Source of the DNA: Cryomorphaceae bacterium
GTDB lineage: Bacteria > Bacteroidota > Bacteroidia > Flavobacteriales > Schleiferiaceae
Assembly: GCA_017858515.1 (NCBI GenBank)
Contig: JAFMBM010000018.1
Coordinates: 1-48,340 of the forward strand
Direction: 5' to 3'
Length of the DNA: 48,340 nt
Shown: positions 25,153 through 34,396 of the stretch, one piece after another
Numbering within the stretch: the first letter of the stretch is position 1
How the letters are laid out: every line of letters begins with the position of its first letter
Program-made: the position numbers and the translations under genes
The notes under the pieces: model-generated
Seen by the model: only the letters and a program-made list of their open reading frames with translations
Databases searched by the model: none
What the model was told of the DNA's origin: nothing

Positions 25153-26166
25153 ATGAAAGCATTGAAAATTGTCTTGTTAGTACTTCTCGGACTTGTGGCC
25201 ATTTTCGTAATCTACTTAAGTACCATTTCTGGTGATTACAAAGTAACCCGATCGATAGAAATAGAAGCGCCTACAGAATGGGTTGGAAGCTATATAAACA
25301 ATTTAGAGAAATGGGAGCGCTGGTCTTATTGGAATCTAGTGGATTCTACCAATGTAATTACCTACGGAGACATTCGTGAGGGTGCAGGAGCCAATTACCG
25401 TTGGGTAGGAAACGAAACAGGAGAAGGAACTATAGAGTTGTTAAGCGTAGAACCCGGTGTAAAAACGGCTGCGATGATTTCATTCTTGAAGCCTTTTTCT
25501 TCACAAATGAATAGCGACTTTTTATTCTCAGAAGAGAATGGAGTTACGACTATTTCATGGGAAAATTATGGCTCTATGCCATTCTTTATGAGGTGGATGG
25601 CTGGTGGAATGGATGCTGCTTTCGGCAACCAGTTGGATTCTGGCTTAATTAAATTGAAGTCCATAGCGGAATCAGAACTTCAACCTACAGGAGGAAAAGT
25701 TCTATCCATTTCGCAAGAAGAGGTAAGTGGCTTTTCTTATTTCTATATGCCTTACAGCATTCAAATAAGCGAAATGTCTCCAGATATCTATTCCAATTCG
25801 TACCAAGGCATCTATGCCTACTTGGCTGAGGATGCCAACACAGTAGTTGGATCTCCAGCTTGTTTTTATGAAAGTTGGGATATGGAATCAGGTACAACTT
25901 CTTTTAGAGTAGCATTGGCTTCTACGAGTTCCAAAGAAGGAAATGATGCTGTTTTGAAAGATACCTTTGAAGGAGGAAAAGCGATTAAGGCTATCTATCA
26001 AGGGGATTATGAGGGAAGCGGATTGGCCCACAACGCCATTGAGGAATATTTGAATTCAAATGGACTGGAGATGAACGGGGCTGCGATTGAATTGTATGTT
26101 ACAGGTCCTGCAGATGAGCCGAATGCGTCGAAATGGATAACTGAAATTATCTACCCGATAAAATAA
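25153..26166 (+). CDS. SRPBCC domain fused to a GyrI-like effector-binding domain, membrane-anchored
   Basis: 337 aa from the ATG at 25153. A membrane helix (KIVLLVLLGLVAIFVIYL, about 5-24) precedes an SRPBCC/polyketide-cyclase-like domain (about 30-180), which opens VTRSIEIEAPTEWV and contains WERWSYW. The C-terminal half (about 190-337) resembles the GyrI/AraC effector-binding fold: IYAYLAED near its start and ending in IELYVTGPAD. Both domains have cavities for hydrophobic or aromatic ligands. A similar arrangement is common in Bacteroidota without known function. An upstream in-frame start at 25102 lies before or within the promoter repeats and is unlikely. Confidence 0.8.
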   Translation: MKALKIVLLVLLGLVAIFVIYLSTISGDYKVTRSIEIEAPTEWVGSYINNLEKWERWSYWNLVDSTNVITYGDIREGAGANYRWVGNETGEGTIELLSVEPGVKTAAMISFLKPFSSQMNSDFLFSEENGVTTISWENYGSMPFFMRWMAGGMDAAFGNQLDSGLIKLKSIAESELQPTGGKVLSISQEEVSGFSYFYMPYSIQISEMSPDIYSNSYQGIYAYLAEDANTVVGSPACFYESWDMESGTTSFRVALASTSSKEGNDAVLKDTFEGGKAIKAIYQGDYEGSGLAHNAIEEYLNSNGLEMNGAAIELYVTGPADEPNASKWITEIIYPIK

Positions 26167-26190
26167 AAACTAAAACGTTAGTATCTCTTT

Positions 26191-26222
26191 AAATGGCCAA
26201 TCGGATTCCCGCTTGGCCATTT
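26191..26222 (+). terminator. Terminator-like hairpin between the SRPBCC-GyrI gene and ftsK
   Basis: A 10-bp stem, AAATGGCCAA (26191-26200) with TTGGCCATTT (26213-26222), a 12-nt loop, and T-rich TGTTATTTTTG after it. This fits a plus-strand terminator; the T-tract overlaps the ftsK -7 element. Confidence 0.6.
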
Positions 26223-26224
26223 GT

Positions 26225-26232
26225 TATTTTTG
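26225..26232 (+). promoter_or_regulatory. Candidate -7 element for ftsK
   Basis: TATTTTTG fits TAnnTTTG exactly and lies 20 nt before the ftsK ATG at 26252. The -33 region falls in the hairpin loop of the preceding terminator and has no clear TTTG. Confidence 0.4.
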
Positions 26233-26251
26233 CAGTTATAGAATAGAGTCA

Positions 26252-28720
26252 ATGGCCGGCAAAAAGCCTGTTACAAAATCCAAACAAAAAGAAACGTCTG
26301 AATCCTCTTGGAGGGAAGCTATGAAAGATCACACCTTTCAATTAGCTATGGGTGTCTTGCTTATAATGCTTTCCTTTTTTCTTTTGGGTTCTATGTTGTC
26401 TTTCTTTATCAATTGGCAATCGGATCAGAGCGAGGTCAGTGGATCTTTTTATGAGCTCCTCACAGATGAAAGCTATAAGGTTAGCAATGTGTTCGGAAAA
26501 ATGGGGGCATCCCTTTCTCATAGCCTAGTGTACCGAAGTTTCGGACTGGCAGCTTTGGTTATTCCTCTTTTACTCTTTAGGGTTGGCCTTTTAGTTGGAT
26601 TCGGCTTTAAAAAGAAATTTCTTAAGCAACTAAGACATACTTTGTATTTTATAGGATGGTTTCCGGTGTTTACAGCTTGGGTATTGGGCTCTCATTTCCC
26701 CATTTTGGCTGGTGGTGCAGGCATGCAGATTTATGAAATTTTGCATCAGGTCTTAGGTCCATTTGGAGTGGGTGTTTTGCTCATTGCCACTTTAGTGACC
26801 TTTATTATTTTCTTCTTTAGACTTACGTCTACCCACTTGATAGGAATACTTCCGAAGCGGACAGAAAGAACAGTAACAGAAACAAATTCGGCCCTTTCTG
26901 AAGAAGAGGAAATCAACGCATTCGCTGCTGCTAAACCTTTAACAAAGAAGGTGGAAGAAACAGAGAAAGAGGTTGGATTTACCTTAGAAATTGAAAATCA
27001 AATGGAGCCTATTGCTCCGATATCCACTCAGACATCTGAATTGGAAATTGAGGTTTACGAAGAGAAGGCATTAGAAACGGTTCTTTCTTCGGAGACGGAA
27101 AAAGTAGAAACAAGTTTAGAAAAAGATATAATTGAAGATGAACTAGAGCTCACAGTTCAAGAAACAGTGTCTGAAAACGAGTTAGATTCCGCTGCGCACA
27201 AAAAATTAGTAAAAGAAATGGGCGAATACGATCACAAACTCGATTTGGGGTCGTTTCGAATGCCAGGTCTCGACCTAATGAAAGACTATGGTACTTCTAA
27301 TATCAAAATTGACCAAGAGGAGCTTGAGGTGAATAAGAACAGAATTGTTCATACTCTGGGTACCTACAATATTGAAATAGCGAAGATTAAGGCCACTATT
27401 GGTCCTACTGTAACCCTGTATGAAATTGTTCCCGCTCCCGGAGTACGTATTTCTAAGATTAAGAATTTAGAGGACGATATTGCCTTGAGCCTCTCAGCAG
27501 AGGGCATCCGAATCATTGCCCCGATACCTGGAAAGGGTACTATTGGAATTGAAGTTCCAAATGCCAAGCCCAGTATGGTTTCTATGCGAACGGTATTGGC
27601 TTCAGAGAAATTCTTGCATTCAGATATGCAGTTGCCCATAGTTTTAGGTAAAACCATATCAAACGAAACCTATGTAACGGATTTGGCGAAGATGCCACAT
27701 TTACTCATGGCAGGTGCCACTGGACAGGGTAAATCGGTGGGTTTAAACGTTATCCTAACTTCTTTGCTCTACAAACGGCATCCTTCTGAGGTGAAATTTG
27801 TAATGGTCGATCCTAAGAAGGTAGAACTTACTCTATTTAATAAAATTGAGCGCCACTATTTGGCTACTTTACCGAATAACGAAGACGCCATCATTACAGA
27901 CACTCGCAAGGTAATTTACACCTTGAATTCACTGTGTATTGAGATGGATGATCGTTATGATTTGCTAAAGAATGCAATGGTTCGAAATATCGTCGAATAC
28001 AACGAAAAATTTAAAAATCGTAGACTAAATCCGGCTGAAGGGCATCGACATTTACCTTATATCGTGCTAGTCGTAGATGAGTTTGCAGATCTGATAATGA
28101 CTGCAGGAAAGGAGGTAGAAACACCTATTGCTCGTTTGGCACAGCTTGCTAGAGCCATTGGAATTCACTTAATCATTGCTACTCAAAGACCTTCAGTGAA
28201 TGTGATTACCGGAATAATAAAGGCCAATTTCCCAGCCCGTATTGCCTTCCGTGTAACTTCTAAAATTGACAGTCGAACTATTTTAGATGCAGGTGGAGCG
28301 GAACGTTTAATTGGAAAGGGAGATATGCTTATTTCGTTGGGAAATGAGCCTATTCGATTGCAATGCGCCTTTGTAGATACGCCTGAAATTGAGCGGCTTA
28401 CCGAGTTTATTGGAAATCAACGTGGCTATCCAACTGCTTACCAATTGCCTGAATATGAGGGTGAAGAAGGTGGAAGTGAATTGGATATTGATCCCTCGGA
28501 TAGAGATGCATTGTTTGCGGAGGCAGCTAAATTGGTGGTAATGCATCAACAAGGATCTGCTTCTTTGCTTCAAAGAAAACTTAAGTTGGGATACAATAGG
28601 GCAGGTAGACTTGTAGATCAATTGGAAGCGGCAGGAATTATTGGACCGTTTGAAGGAAGCAAAGCTCGTCAGGTGTACATACAAGATGAGGCGGGCTTGG
28701 AACAGATTTTGAAACCTTAG
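26252..28720 (+). CDS. ftsK: DNA translocase FtsK/SpoIIIE
   Basis: 822 aa from the ATG at 26252. Four to five membrane segments lie in residues ~30-205, followed by an acidic linker of about 140 residues (EE/ET-rich). The motor has Walker A AGATGQGKS, Walker B VLVVDEFADL and IIATQRPSVNVITG, all diagnostic. The C-terminal ~60 residues (LLQRKLKLGYNRAGRLVDQ) are the winged-helix gamma domain that reads KOPS-like sequences. The protein pumps DNA at the septum to clear and resolve chromosomes in cell division. Upstream ATG at 26213 lies inside the terminator hairpin and before the promoter-like box. Confidence 0.97.
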   Translation: MAGKKPVTKSKQKETSESSWREAMKDHTFQLAMGVLLIMLSFFLLGSMLSFFINWQSDQSEVSGSFYELLTDESYKVSNVFGKMGASLSHSLVYRSFGLAALVIPLLLFRVGLLVGFGFKKKFLKQLRHTLYFIGWFPVFTAWVLGSHFPILAGGAGMQIYEILHQVLGPFGVGVLLIATLVTFIIFFFRLTSTHLIGILPKRTERTVTETNSALSEEEEINAFAAAKPLTKKVEETEKEVGFTLEIENQMEPIAPISTQTSELEIEVYEEKALETVLSSETEKVETSLEKDIIEDELELTVQETVSENELDSAAHKKLVKEMGEYDHKLDLGSFRMPGLDLMKDYGTSNIKIDQEELEVNKNRIVHTLGTYNIEIAKIKATIGPTVTLYEIVPAPGVRISKIKNLEDDIALSLSAEGIRIIAPIPGKGTIGIEVPNAKPSMVSMRTVLASEKFLHSDMQLPIVLGKTISNETYVTDLAKMPHLLMAGATGQGKSVGLNVILTSLLYKRHPSEVKFVMVDPKKVELTLFNKIERHYLATLPNNEDAIITDTRKVIYTLNSLCIEMDDRYDLLKNAMVRNIVEYNEKFKNRRLNPAEGHRHLPYIVLVVDEFADLIMTAGKEVETPIARLAQLARAIGIHLIIATQRPSVNVITGIIKANFPARIAFRVTSKIDSRTILDAGGAERLIGKGDMLISLGNEPIRLQCAFVDTPEIERLTEFIGNQRGYPTAYQLPEYEGEEGGSELDIDPSDRDALFAEAAKLVVMHQQGSASLLQRKLKLGYNRAGRLVDQLEAAGIIGPFEGSKARQVYIQDEAGLEQILKP

Positions 28721-28735
28721 AGAAAAACATTTATC

Positions 28736-29389
28736 ATGGTAAAAAGCTTAAACACCCTATTATTCATTCTTTGCGCAGCCATAGGGCTCCAAGCTCAAAC
28801 ATCGGCAAAAGAAGCAAAAGCCTTGCTTGAAAAGGCAAGTGTAAAAATGAAATCCTTTGAAGATGTGAGTATTGCTTTTAGCTACCAATTCTCAAATACC
28901 AGGGTAAACCCACCCATTAAGAGACAGGAAACCGGAGATATAAAATTAAAGGGAGAAAAGTACAGGCTGAATCTAATGGGGGTAGAGCAAATTTGCGATG
29001 GCAAGATGCTGTATTCTGTTCTTCATGAAGATGAAGAGGTTCAGAAAGAAGTGGTTAAAGATGACAAAGGCGAGTCTCAAGGACTAAATCCAACCACTAT
29101 TTTAGATGTCTATAAAAAGGGTTTTAGCTATAAGTTAGGTGGAAGCGCCAAGGTTGGAAACAAAACCATAGAATACGTTATTCTTAAACCAACGGTTTCA
29201 GAAGAAATTGACTATATCACTGTAGGAATTGTAAAAGGGGAAGATCGATTGTACTCATACGAACAAAGGGCGAAAGATGGAACTACAACTCTTTTTACCA
29301 TCACCGCTTTTGAAGTGAACAAGAAATTGGCAGATGGTCTTTTTCAATTCAATGCGAAAAACTATCCTGGCTATTATATCCCTAAGTGA
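28736..29389 (+). CDS. lolA: LolA-like outer-membrane lipoprotein carrier
   Basis: 217 aa with a signal peptide ending near LQAQ. The mature part matches the LolA fold: ALLEKASVKMKSFEDVSIAF, GDIKLKGEKYRLNL, and a YTVG strand pattern; a peptide such as QICDGKMLYSVL fits the strand that follows. LolA carries lipoproteins from the inner to the outer membrane. Position directly after ftsK and before the LptF/G-type permease is a standard Bacteroidota order. The start is 15 nt after the ftsK stop, so the three are probably one message. Confidence 0.85.
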   Translation: MVKSLNTLLFILCAAIGLQAQTSAKEAKALLEKASVKMKSFEDVSIAFSYQFSNTRVNPPIKRQETGDIKLKGEKYRLNLMGVEQICDGKMLYSVLHEDEEVQKEVVKDDKGESQGLNPTTILDVYKKGFSYKLGGSAKVGNKTIEYVILKPTVSEEIDYITVGIVKGEDRLYSYEQRAKDGTTTLFTITAFEVNKKLADGLFQFNAKNYPGYYIPK

Positions 29390-30819
29390 AAGTTCTTCAT
29401 CGCTATATAATTCGATCTTTTTTAGGTCCTTTTATTGCCACCTTTTTCATCATGGTCTTCTTTCTGCTCATGCAGTTTTTGTGGAAGTACATAGACGATT
29501 TAGTTGGGAAGGGCGTAGAATGGTACTATATCGCTGAATTGCTTTTTTACACAACAGCGGGTGTTGTTCCTTTGGCTTTGCCAATTTCTGTTTTATTGTC
29601 AAGTCTCATGACCTTTGGTTCATTAGGGGAGTACAATGAATTGGCCGCCTTAAAATCAGCAGGGGTTTCTTTGATTCGTATTATGCGTCCGCTCATTGTT
29701 TTCATTATTTTAATTTGTGTTGGGGCTTTCTTCTTTTCGAATTATGTGTTGCCCGTTGCCAACCTAAAAGGAGAATCTCTTTTGAGAAATATATCTGCCA
29801 AAAAGCCAGCCTTGAACATTCGGGAGGGTGTGTTTTACAGCGGGATAGATGGGTATAGTCTGAAGATTGGTGAGAAGTATGGCGATGGAAACGATAAGCT
29901 CCGAAATGTCTACATCTACGATCACACTTCAAAAAATGGAAACGGAAAAGTAATTGTAGCCGATAAAGGCAAAATGTATATGACTCCCTCCGAAGATTAT
30001 CTAGTCTTGGAGTTAGAAGATGGGGTTAGCTATGAGGAAATGATGCCAGATGACCGCAAGGCACAGAGAAGATATCCTTTCATGCGTTCATCATTTAAAA
30101 AATCTAAGATTTTATTTGATCTTACTTCCTTTCAATCTGAAAATCTTAGAGAAGAAAGGCAAAAGAGTTTTCAAATGTTAAATACTTCGCAATTGCTCGT
30201 TGCGGTCGATTCGCTGAATGAAGAATTACATGAGCGAGAGGAGTCTATGATAGAAGCCTTAAATGGGCGTTATCGCTTTGATGGCATTCATGAAGATAGC
30301 ATACGCGTGATTCCAAATAATGAGAATGTATTGGTGAATTTGGGCGATGCAATGGAAAGAAGAGCCGTTGAGAATGCATTGCGAACGGCAAGAGCTCAAC
30401 GCGCATACCTGACACAGTTGGCGGCGGAATATGAATGGCGCCAAAAGGTAATCGCTAGGCATTATTTAGAGTGGCACAAGAAATTTTCATTGTCTTTTGC
30501 CATTTTGGTTTTGTTTTTTATTGGGGCTCCTTTGGGTGCAATTATTAGGAAAGGAGGAATGGGACTGCCAGTGGTAGTATCTGTAATAATCTTCATCATC
30601 TATCATACCCTTTCCTTTTCACTTGAAAAGCTTGGAAGAGAGTTGGTTTGGTATCCTATTCCAGCCATGTGGGCCGCCTCGGGCATTTTGCTACCCATTG
30701 GGGCTATGCTTACATACAAATCTGCCACAGATTCGGCACTCTTCAATTCGGAAGTTTATCTTCGCCCCTTCGAATTAATTATCAATCGTATTAAATCTTT
30801 AGTGGCTAAGACGAAATGA
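29386..30819 (+). CDS. LptF/LptG-family permease
   Basis: 477 aa from a GTG (29386) that overlaps the stop of lolA (GTGA). It has two or three N-terminal membrane helices (residues ~10-120; GPFIATFFIMVFFLLMQF, then ALPISVLLSSLMTFGSLGE), a periplasmic beta-jellyroll (about 135-360), and C-terminal helices (KFSLSFAILVLFFIGAPLG), exactly as in LptF/G. The motif FGSLGEYNELAALKSAGVS is the coupling helix seen in this family. It moves LPS from the inner membrane to the Lpt bridge with LptB2. In Bacteroidota a single gene of this type often follows lolA; which of LptF or LptG it is, I cannot say. Confidence 0.93.
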   Translation: MKVLHRYIIRSFLGPFIATFFIMVFFLLMQFLWKYIDDLVGKGVEWYYIAELLFYTTAGVVPLALPISVLLSSLMTFGSLGEYNELAALKSAGVSLIRIMRPLIVFIILICVGAFFFSNYVLPVANLKGESLLRNISAKKPALNIREGVFYSGIDGYSLKIGEKYGDGNDKLRNVYIYDHTSKNGNGKVIVADKGKMYMTPSEDYLVLELEDGVSYEEMMPDDRKAQRRYPFMRSSFKKSKILFDLTSFQSENLREERQKSFQMLNTSQLLVAVDSLNEELHEREESMIEALNGRYRFDGIHEDSIRVIPNNENVLVNLGDAMERRAVENALRTARAQRAYLTQLAAEYEWRQKVIARHYLEWHKKFSLSFAILVLFFIGAPLGAIIRKGGMGLPVVVSVIIFIIYHTLSFSLEKLGRELVWYPIPAMWAASGILLPIGAMLTYKSATDSALFNSEVYLRPFELIINRIKSLVAKTK

Positions 30820-32000
30820 AGATCCTTATGCTTACCAATAAGTCTCCTTTCCCTCCCAACGATGGAAGTAGTCTTGCTATGAATTCGATGGTTAGAGGTT
30901 TTGTTTTAGCTGGATGCGAAGTTTCACTCTTGGTAATGAATACTTCCAAGCACAGAAAAGATCTCAATGATTTGCCTGAGGACCTAAAGTCTCGGGTAGA
31001 AATGCGATTTGTAAATCTGAATAATAAACCCTCACCAATAACGGGTTTTTTAAATTTATTTAGCCGAGAATCGTATATCGTTAGTCGATTTAAACATCAA
31101 GGTTACTCAGAGGCTTTACAGAAATGGTTGGAAGAAAAAGAATTTGATATCGTTCAAATTGAAGGTCTTACTCCCTGTCATTACATAGAACAGATACGAT
31201 CTCTAAGCAAGGCAAAGCTGGTAAACAGAGCACACAATGTAGAGCATTTAATTTGGCTTCGTACTGCAATGTATGAGTCAAATTTCTTTAAAGCAGCCTA
31301 TCTTCAATTACAAGCGAATCGCTTAAAGAGCTTTGAATTAGAGCGTTTGTCTCTTTTTGATGCCTTAGTGCCTATTACGCCTATAGACAAGGCTATGTTT
31401 AAGAGTCTTGGTTTGAAATTACCTATGCATTCGGCTTATTGTGCGCTGAACTTTGCAAATATTGAGGTTGAAAATTGGGAAGGAAAACCAGATTTTTTCT
31501 TCGTAGGTGCTTTTGATTGGCAGCCTAACCTTCAAGGTATGCGTTGGTTTTTGAAAGAAGTTTGGCCTAGTGTTTTAAAGTCAGAGCCAGAAGCTGTTAT
31601 TCATGTACTTGGGAGGCATTGCACTTCAGATATTGCGGCGACCCAAAATGTAATTGCCTACGACGATATTTTAGATGCACAGGAGTTTTACTCAAAACAC
31701 AAGATTTTAGTTGTTCCATTAAAGTCGGGCAGTGGTTTGAGAATTAAGATTGTAGAAGGAATGAGTATGGGCAAGGCTGTAGTAACTACTTCTATTGGGG
31801 TGGAAGGAATTAGCGCAGAACCTGGTGTTGAGGTGAAATTAGCGAACGATCCTAAGACATTTGCCAAAGAGATGATTGATCTGTATGCCAATCCGAAAGT
31901 GGCCAAGCATATGGGTAAAAAGGCTCGAGAATTTGCCGAAAAGTACTTCAACCAAAATACTGTAAGTAAGGAGCTTATTCAGTTTTATCAAAGTCTATGA
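30816..32000 (+). CDS. GT4-type glycosyltransferase (GT-B fold)
   Basis: 394 aa. It begins MKILMLTNKSPFPPNDG, a GT-B N-terminal opening with a glycine-rich loop, and the C-terminal half has FFFVGAFDWQPNLQGMRWF, then IHVLGRH and VPLKSGSGLRIKIVEGMSM, the nucleotide-sugar binding region with the Glu of the GT4 family. It probably adds a sugar in surface polysaccharide, LPS or glycoprotein assembly. It overlaps the LptF/G stop by 4 nt and the next GT gene by 4 nt, so glycan and LPS-transport genes are coupled. Sugar and acceptor are unknown. Confidence 0.92.
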   Translation: MKILMLTNKSPFPPNDGSSLAMNSMVRGFVLAGCEVSLLVMNTSKHRKDLNDLPEDLKSRVEMRFVNLNNKPSPITGFLNLFSRESYIVSRFKHQGYSEALQKWLEEKEFDIVQIEGLTPCHYIEQIRSLSKAKLVNRAHNVEHLIWLRTAMYESNFFKAAYLQLQANRLKSFELERLSLFDALVPITPIDKAMFKSLGLKLPMHSAYCALNFANIEVENWEGKPDFFFVGAFDWQPNLQGMRWFLKEVWPSVLKSEPEAVIHVLGRHCTSDIAATQNVIAYDDILDAQEFYSKHKILVVPLKSGSGLRIKIVEGMSMGKAVVTTSIGVEGISAEPGVEVKLANDPKTFAKEMIDLYANPKVAKHMGKKAREFAEKYFNQNTVSKELIQFYQSL

Positions 32001-33148
32001 CTTATTGGTTCAATGTTGCTGTAATCAGTATTGTTTATTTGATTGTACACAGCTACTTCATTTATCCAATATCTACGGTAGTTTTATCCAAATTGAAAAA
32101 AAGAAAAGAAAGGGACGCCGAATCTTTGGAAGTTCCTTTAACGGTTTTAATCGCAGCTCGTAACGAGGCGAGCGTTATTGAGGATAAGATTTTAAGTATT
32201 CTTCACGGCAACTATCCTTTGAGTGCGCTTCAAATTTTGGTTGGTTCCGATGCTTCAACCGATGGAACAGATGAAATTCTAGATCGAATGGCCCAATCGT
32301 GGCCACAGATTCGGTCGATTCGTTTCGAAAAAAGGCAGGGTAAATCGGCAATAATGAATGCTTTATCCAAGGAGGTTAGAAGCGAATGGATGGTTTCCAC
32401 CGATGCCAACGTGCTTCTACATGCAGATGCCTTGTCGGAGCTGATGCATACCGCTCAAAGAGAAAAGGCCGATTTAGTGGGTGCACACATTCAATATCAA
32501 TCGCTTGAGTTCAGAGGTGTTGCTTGGGAAGAAGATAGCTATCTCAAGTTTGAGAATGCGCTAAAACAGGCCGAGTCAGATGTTTTTGGATTGGTAATTG
32601 GAATCGAAGGTGGCTGTTATTTAATTCGAACAAAGGCCTTTCCTTCTATACCCAGAAATGCCTTGGTAGATGATTTTTATGTGAATATGCACGTATTGTC
32701 GAAGGGAGGGAAAACGGCCTGGTGCAGAAAAGCTCGTTGTGTTGAAGACAATGCAGTTGAAGAGGAAGAAGAGTTTAGAAGAAAGTTGCGTATTTCAAGA
32801 GGTAATTTTCAGAATTTAATATGGTTTCGGAAGATCTTTTTCAAGCGATTTCCATTGAGTTATTCTTTTATCAGTCATAAGGTATTGCGTTGGTTTACCC
32901 CCCATTTAATGTTATTTGCACTTGTATTAAGTCTCTATCCTGCTTGGATGGGTGAAATCTTTTCGAGGGCATTTCTAACAGCATCTGCTTTAGTTTGGAT
33001 ACTGGTTATTGGTCCGTTTAAGGGTAGCGGTGCTGTGAAGAGTTTGCGTCATTTCTACTTAATGAACTACGCACTCTGGAAGGGGTTTATATTATATACA
33101 AAAAATCAGGGAGAATATGTCTGGGAGCCAACCAAACGAAAACAATAG
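31997..33148 (+). CDS. Membrane-bound GT2 glycosyltransferase
   Basis: 383 aa. One membrane helix precedes a GT-A domain opening with [17 protein letters not shown], followed by [13 protein letters not shown] and the DANVL variant of the DXD region, then [21 protein letters not shown], where family members have a Q/RXXRW-like motif. Two or three helices near residues 290-370 anchor the C-terminus. It resembles processive and cellulose-synthase-like GT2 enzymes in shape. The gene overlaps the GT4 gene by 4 nt and the ribB-like gene by 32 nt, so all read as one message. Substrate unknown. Confidence 0.9.
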   Translation: MTYWFNVAVISIVYLIVHSYFIYPISTVVLSKLKKRKERDAESLEVPLTVLIAARNEASVIEDKILSILHGNYPLSALQILVGSDASTDGTDEILDRMAQSWPQIRSIRFEKRQGKSAIMNALSKEVRSEWMVSTDANVLLHADALSELMHTAQREKADLVGAHIQYQSLEFRGVAWEEDSYLKFENALKQAESDVFGLVIGIEGGCYLIRTKAFPSIPRNALVDDFYVNMHVLSKGGKTAWCRKARCVEDNAVEEEEEFRRKLRISRGNFQNLIWFRKIFFKRFPLSYSFISHKVLRWFTPHLMLFALVLSLYPAWMGEIFSRAFLTASALVWILVIGPFKGSGAVKSLRHFYLMNYALWKGFILYTKNQGEYVWEPTKRKQ

Positions 33149-34274
33149 TACGCTGGATTCAGTATTAAGCGCTATTGAGGCAATTAAGGCAGGAAAAATG
33201 GTCATTGTGGTAGACGATGAGAATCGTGAGAATGAAGGCGATTTTGTTGCAGCAGCAGAGTGTATTACTCCTGAAATGATCAATTTTATGGCCACTGAAG
33301 GTCGGGGTCTTATCTGTGTACCTCTTCCGGATTACCGTTGTGATGAATTGGGATTAGATCCTATGGTTCAGAGAAATACGGAATTACATCAGACAGCTTT
33401 TACTGTTTCTGTAGATCTCTTAGGACATGGTGTTACAACGGGTATAAGTGCTTCTGATCGCGCTAAAACCATCCAAGCACTCATAAATCCAAATACTAAA
33501 CCAGATGATTTAGCTCGTCCTGGACATATATTCCCGCTCAGAGCACGACGAGGTGGCGTTTTAAGAAGAACTGGACATACGGAGGCAGCCATCGATTTAG
33601 CTCGTCTAGCAGGATTACAACCGGCTGGAGTTATCGTTGAAATTATGAATCCAGATGGAACCATGGCTCGGCTTCCGCAATTGCTCGAGATCGCTAAGCA
33701 GCATCAACTTCCCATTATTTCCATTGAAGATTTAGTTGCCTATAGGATGCAGCATGAATCGCTCATTAAGGAGGTCGAATCTTTTGTTCTGCCTACTCCT
33801 TGGGGCGATTTTAGATTGCGTGCTTTCGAGCAAACCACCAACGGACAAGTACATATTGCCCTAACCAAAGGAGAATGGGACAACAACGATTCAGTCTTAG
33901 TTCGAATGCACTCAACAGGAACGCATAGTGATGTTTTTCATTTGTTAACCAGCAGGGCCTGGCAGGGATTGGAAAGAGCTTTACAGATTGTGGGTCAAGA
34001 AGGAAAAGGAGTTGTAGTTTATATGAATCAAGCGGGAAATGAAAGAGGGCTGTTGGATCGATTGCGTCGCTACCGCGAGGCTTTAGAAGACAATACGAAT
34101 GAAACCATTCCCAATAGCTTTACCAAAGATCCAAGAGATTTTGGGGTGGGCGCACAAATCCTTCACGCTATTGGTGTAAAGAATGTTCGGCTTTTAACCA
34201 ATAATCCAATCAAAAGAGTCGGGATCGAAGGATATGGTTTGTACATCGTAGACAATGTTAGTATGCAACCGTAA
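33117..34274 (+). CDS. ribB: 3,4-dihydroxy-2-butanone-4-phosphate synthase with a degenerate GTP cyclohydrolase II domain
   Basis: 385 aa. The N-terminal half (to ~215) is Rib[12 protein letters not shown] (33-43) binds metal, [11 protein letters not shown] (151-161) carries the catalytic histidine. The C-terminal half (221-385) has the GTP cyclohydrolase II shape and ends with [16 protein letters not shown], but where the family has the zinc motif Cys-x10-Cys-x-Cys (HSECxTGDxxxSxRCDCG), residues 265-280 contain no cysteine at all. The catalytic RQEGRGIGL is replaced by NQAGNERGL. So it makes the riboflavin precursor from ribulose-5-phosphate but should not open GTP. This is the RibB-RibA-like (RibBX-type) layout. 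A separate ribA would be needed elsewhere. Confidence 0.9.
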   Translation: MSGSQPNENNSTLDSVLSAIEAIKAGKMVIVVDDENRENEGDFVAAAECITPEMINFMATEGRGLICVPLPDYRCDELGLDPMVQRNTELHQTAFTVSVDLLGHGVTTGISASDRAKTIQALINPNTKPDDLARPGHIFPLRARRGGVLRRTGHTEAAIDLARLAGLQPAGVIVEIMNPDGTMARLPQLLEIAKQHQLPIISIEDLVAYRMQHESLIKEVESFVLPTPWGDFRLRAFEQTTNGQVHIALTKGEWDNNDSVLVRMHSTGTHSDVFHLLTSRAWQGLERALQIVGQEGKGVVVYMNQAGNERGLLDRLRRYREALEDNTNETIPNSFTKDPRDFGVGAQILHAIGVKNVRLLTNNPIKRVGIEGYGLYIVDNVSMQP

Positions 34275-34337
34275 AAAGCACGAGCCCAAACGGTATTTAT
34301 TGTGCATCGTATCTAAAATAGGCTGCTCTTAGTTTTC

Positions 34338-34360
34338 TAGTAAAATTTTTTGGTTTACTA
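34338..34360 (+). promoter_or_regulatory. Inverted repeat overlapping the HMG-CoA reductase promoter
   Basis: TAGTAAA (34338-34344) and TTTACTA (34354-34360) form a 7-bp dyad with a 9-nt centre. It lies over the -33 element of the downstream promoter, so it could be an operator; the AT-only arms make it weak as a terminator. Confidence 0.35.
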
Positions 34361-34380
34361 TTAATTCTATGTTAGCTTTA
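34349..34380 (+). promoter_or_regulatory. Candidate promoter of the HMG-CoA reductase / lipid cluster
   Basis: TTTG (34349-34352) and TAGCTTTA (34373-34380), which differs from TAnnTTTG at one position, are separated by 20 nt, the usual spacing. The ATG at 34397 is 17 nt after the -7 element. The 122-bp gap after ribB makes this the natural head of the following operon. Confidence 0.5.
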
Positions 34381-34396
34381 GGGCTAATCTTAGATT

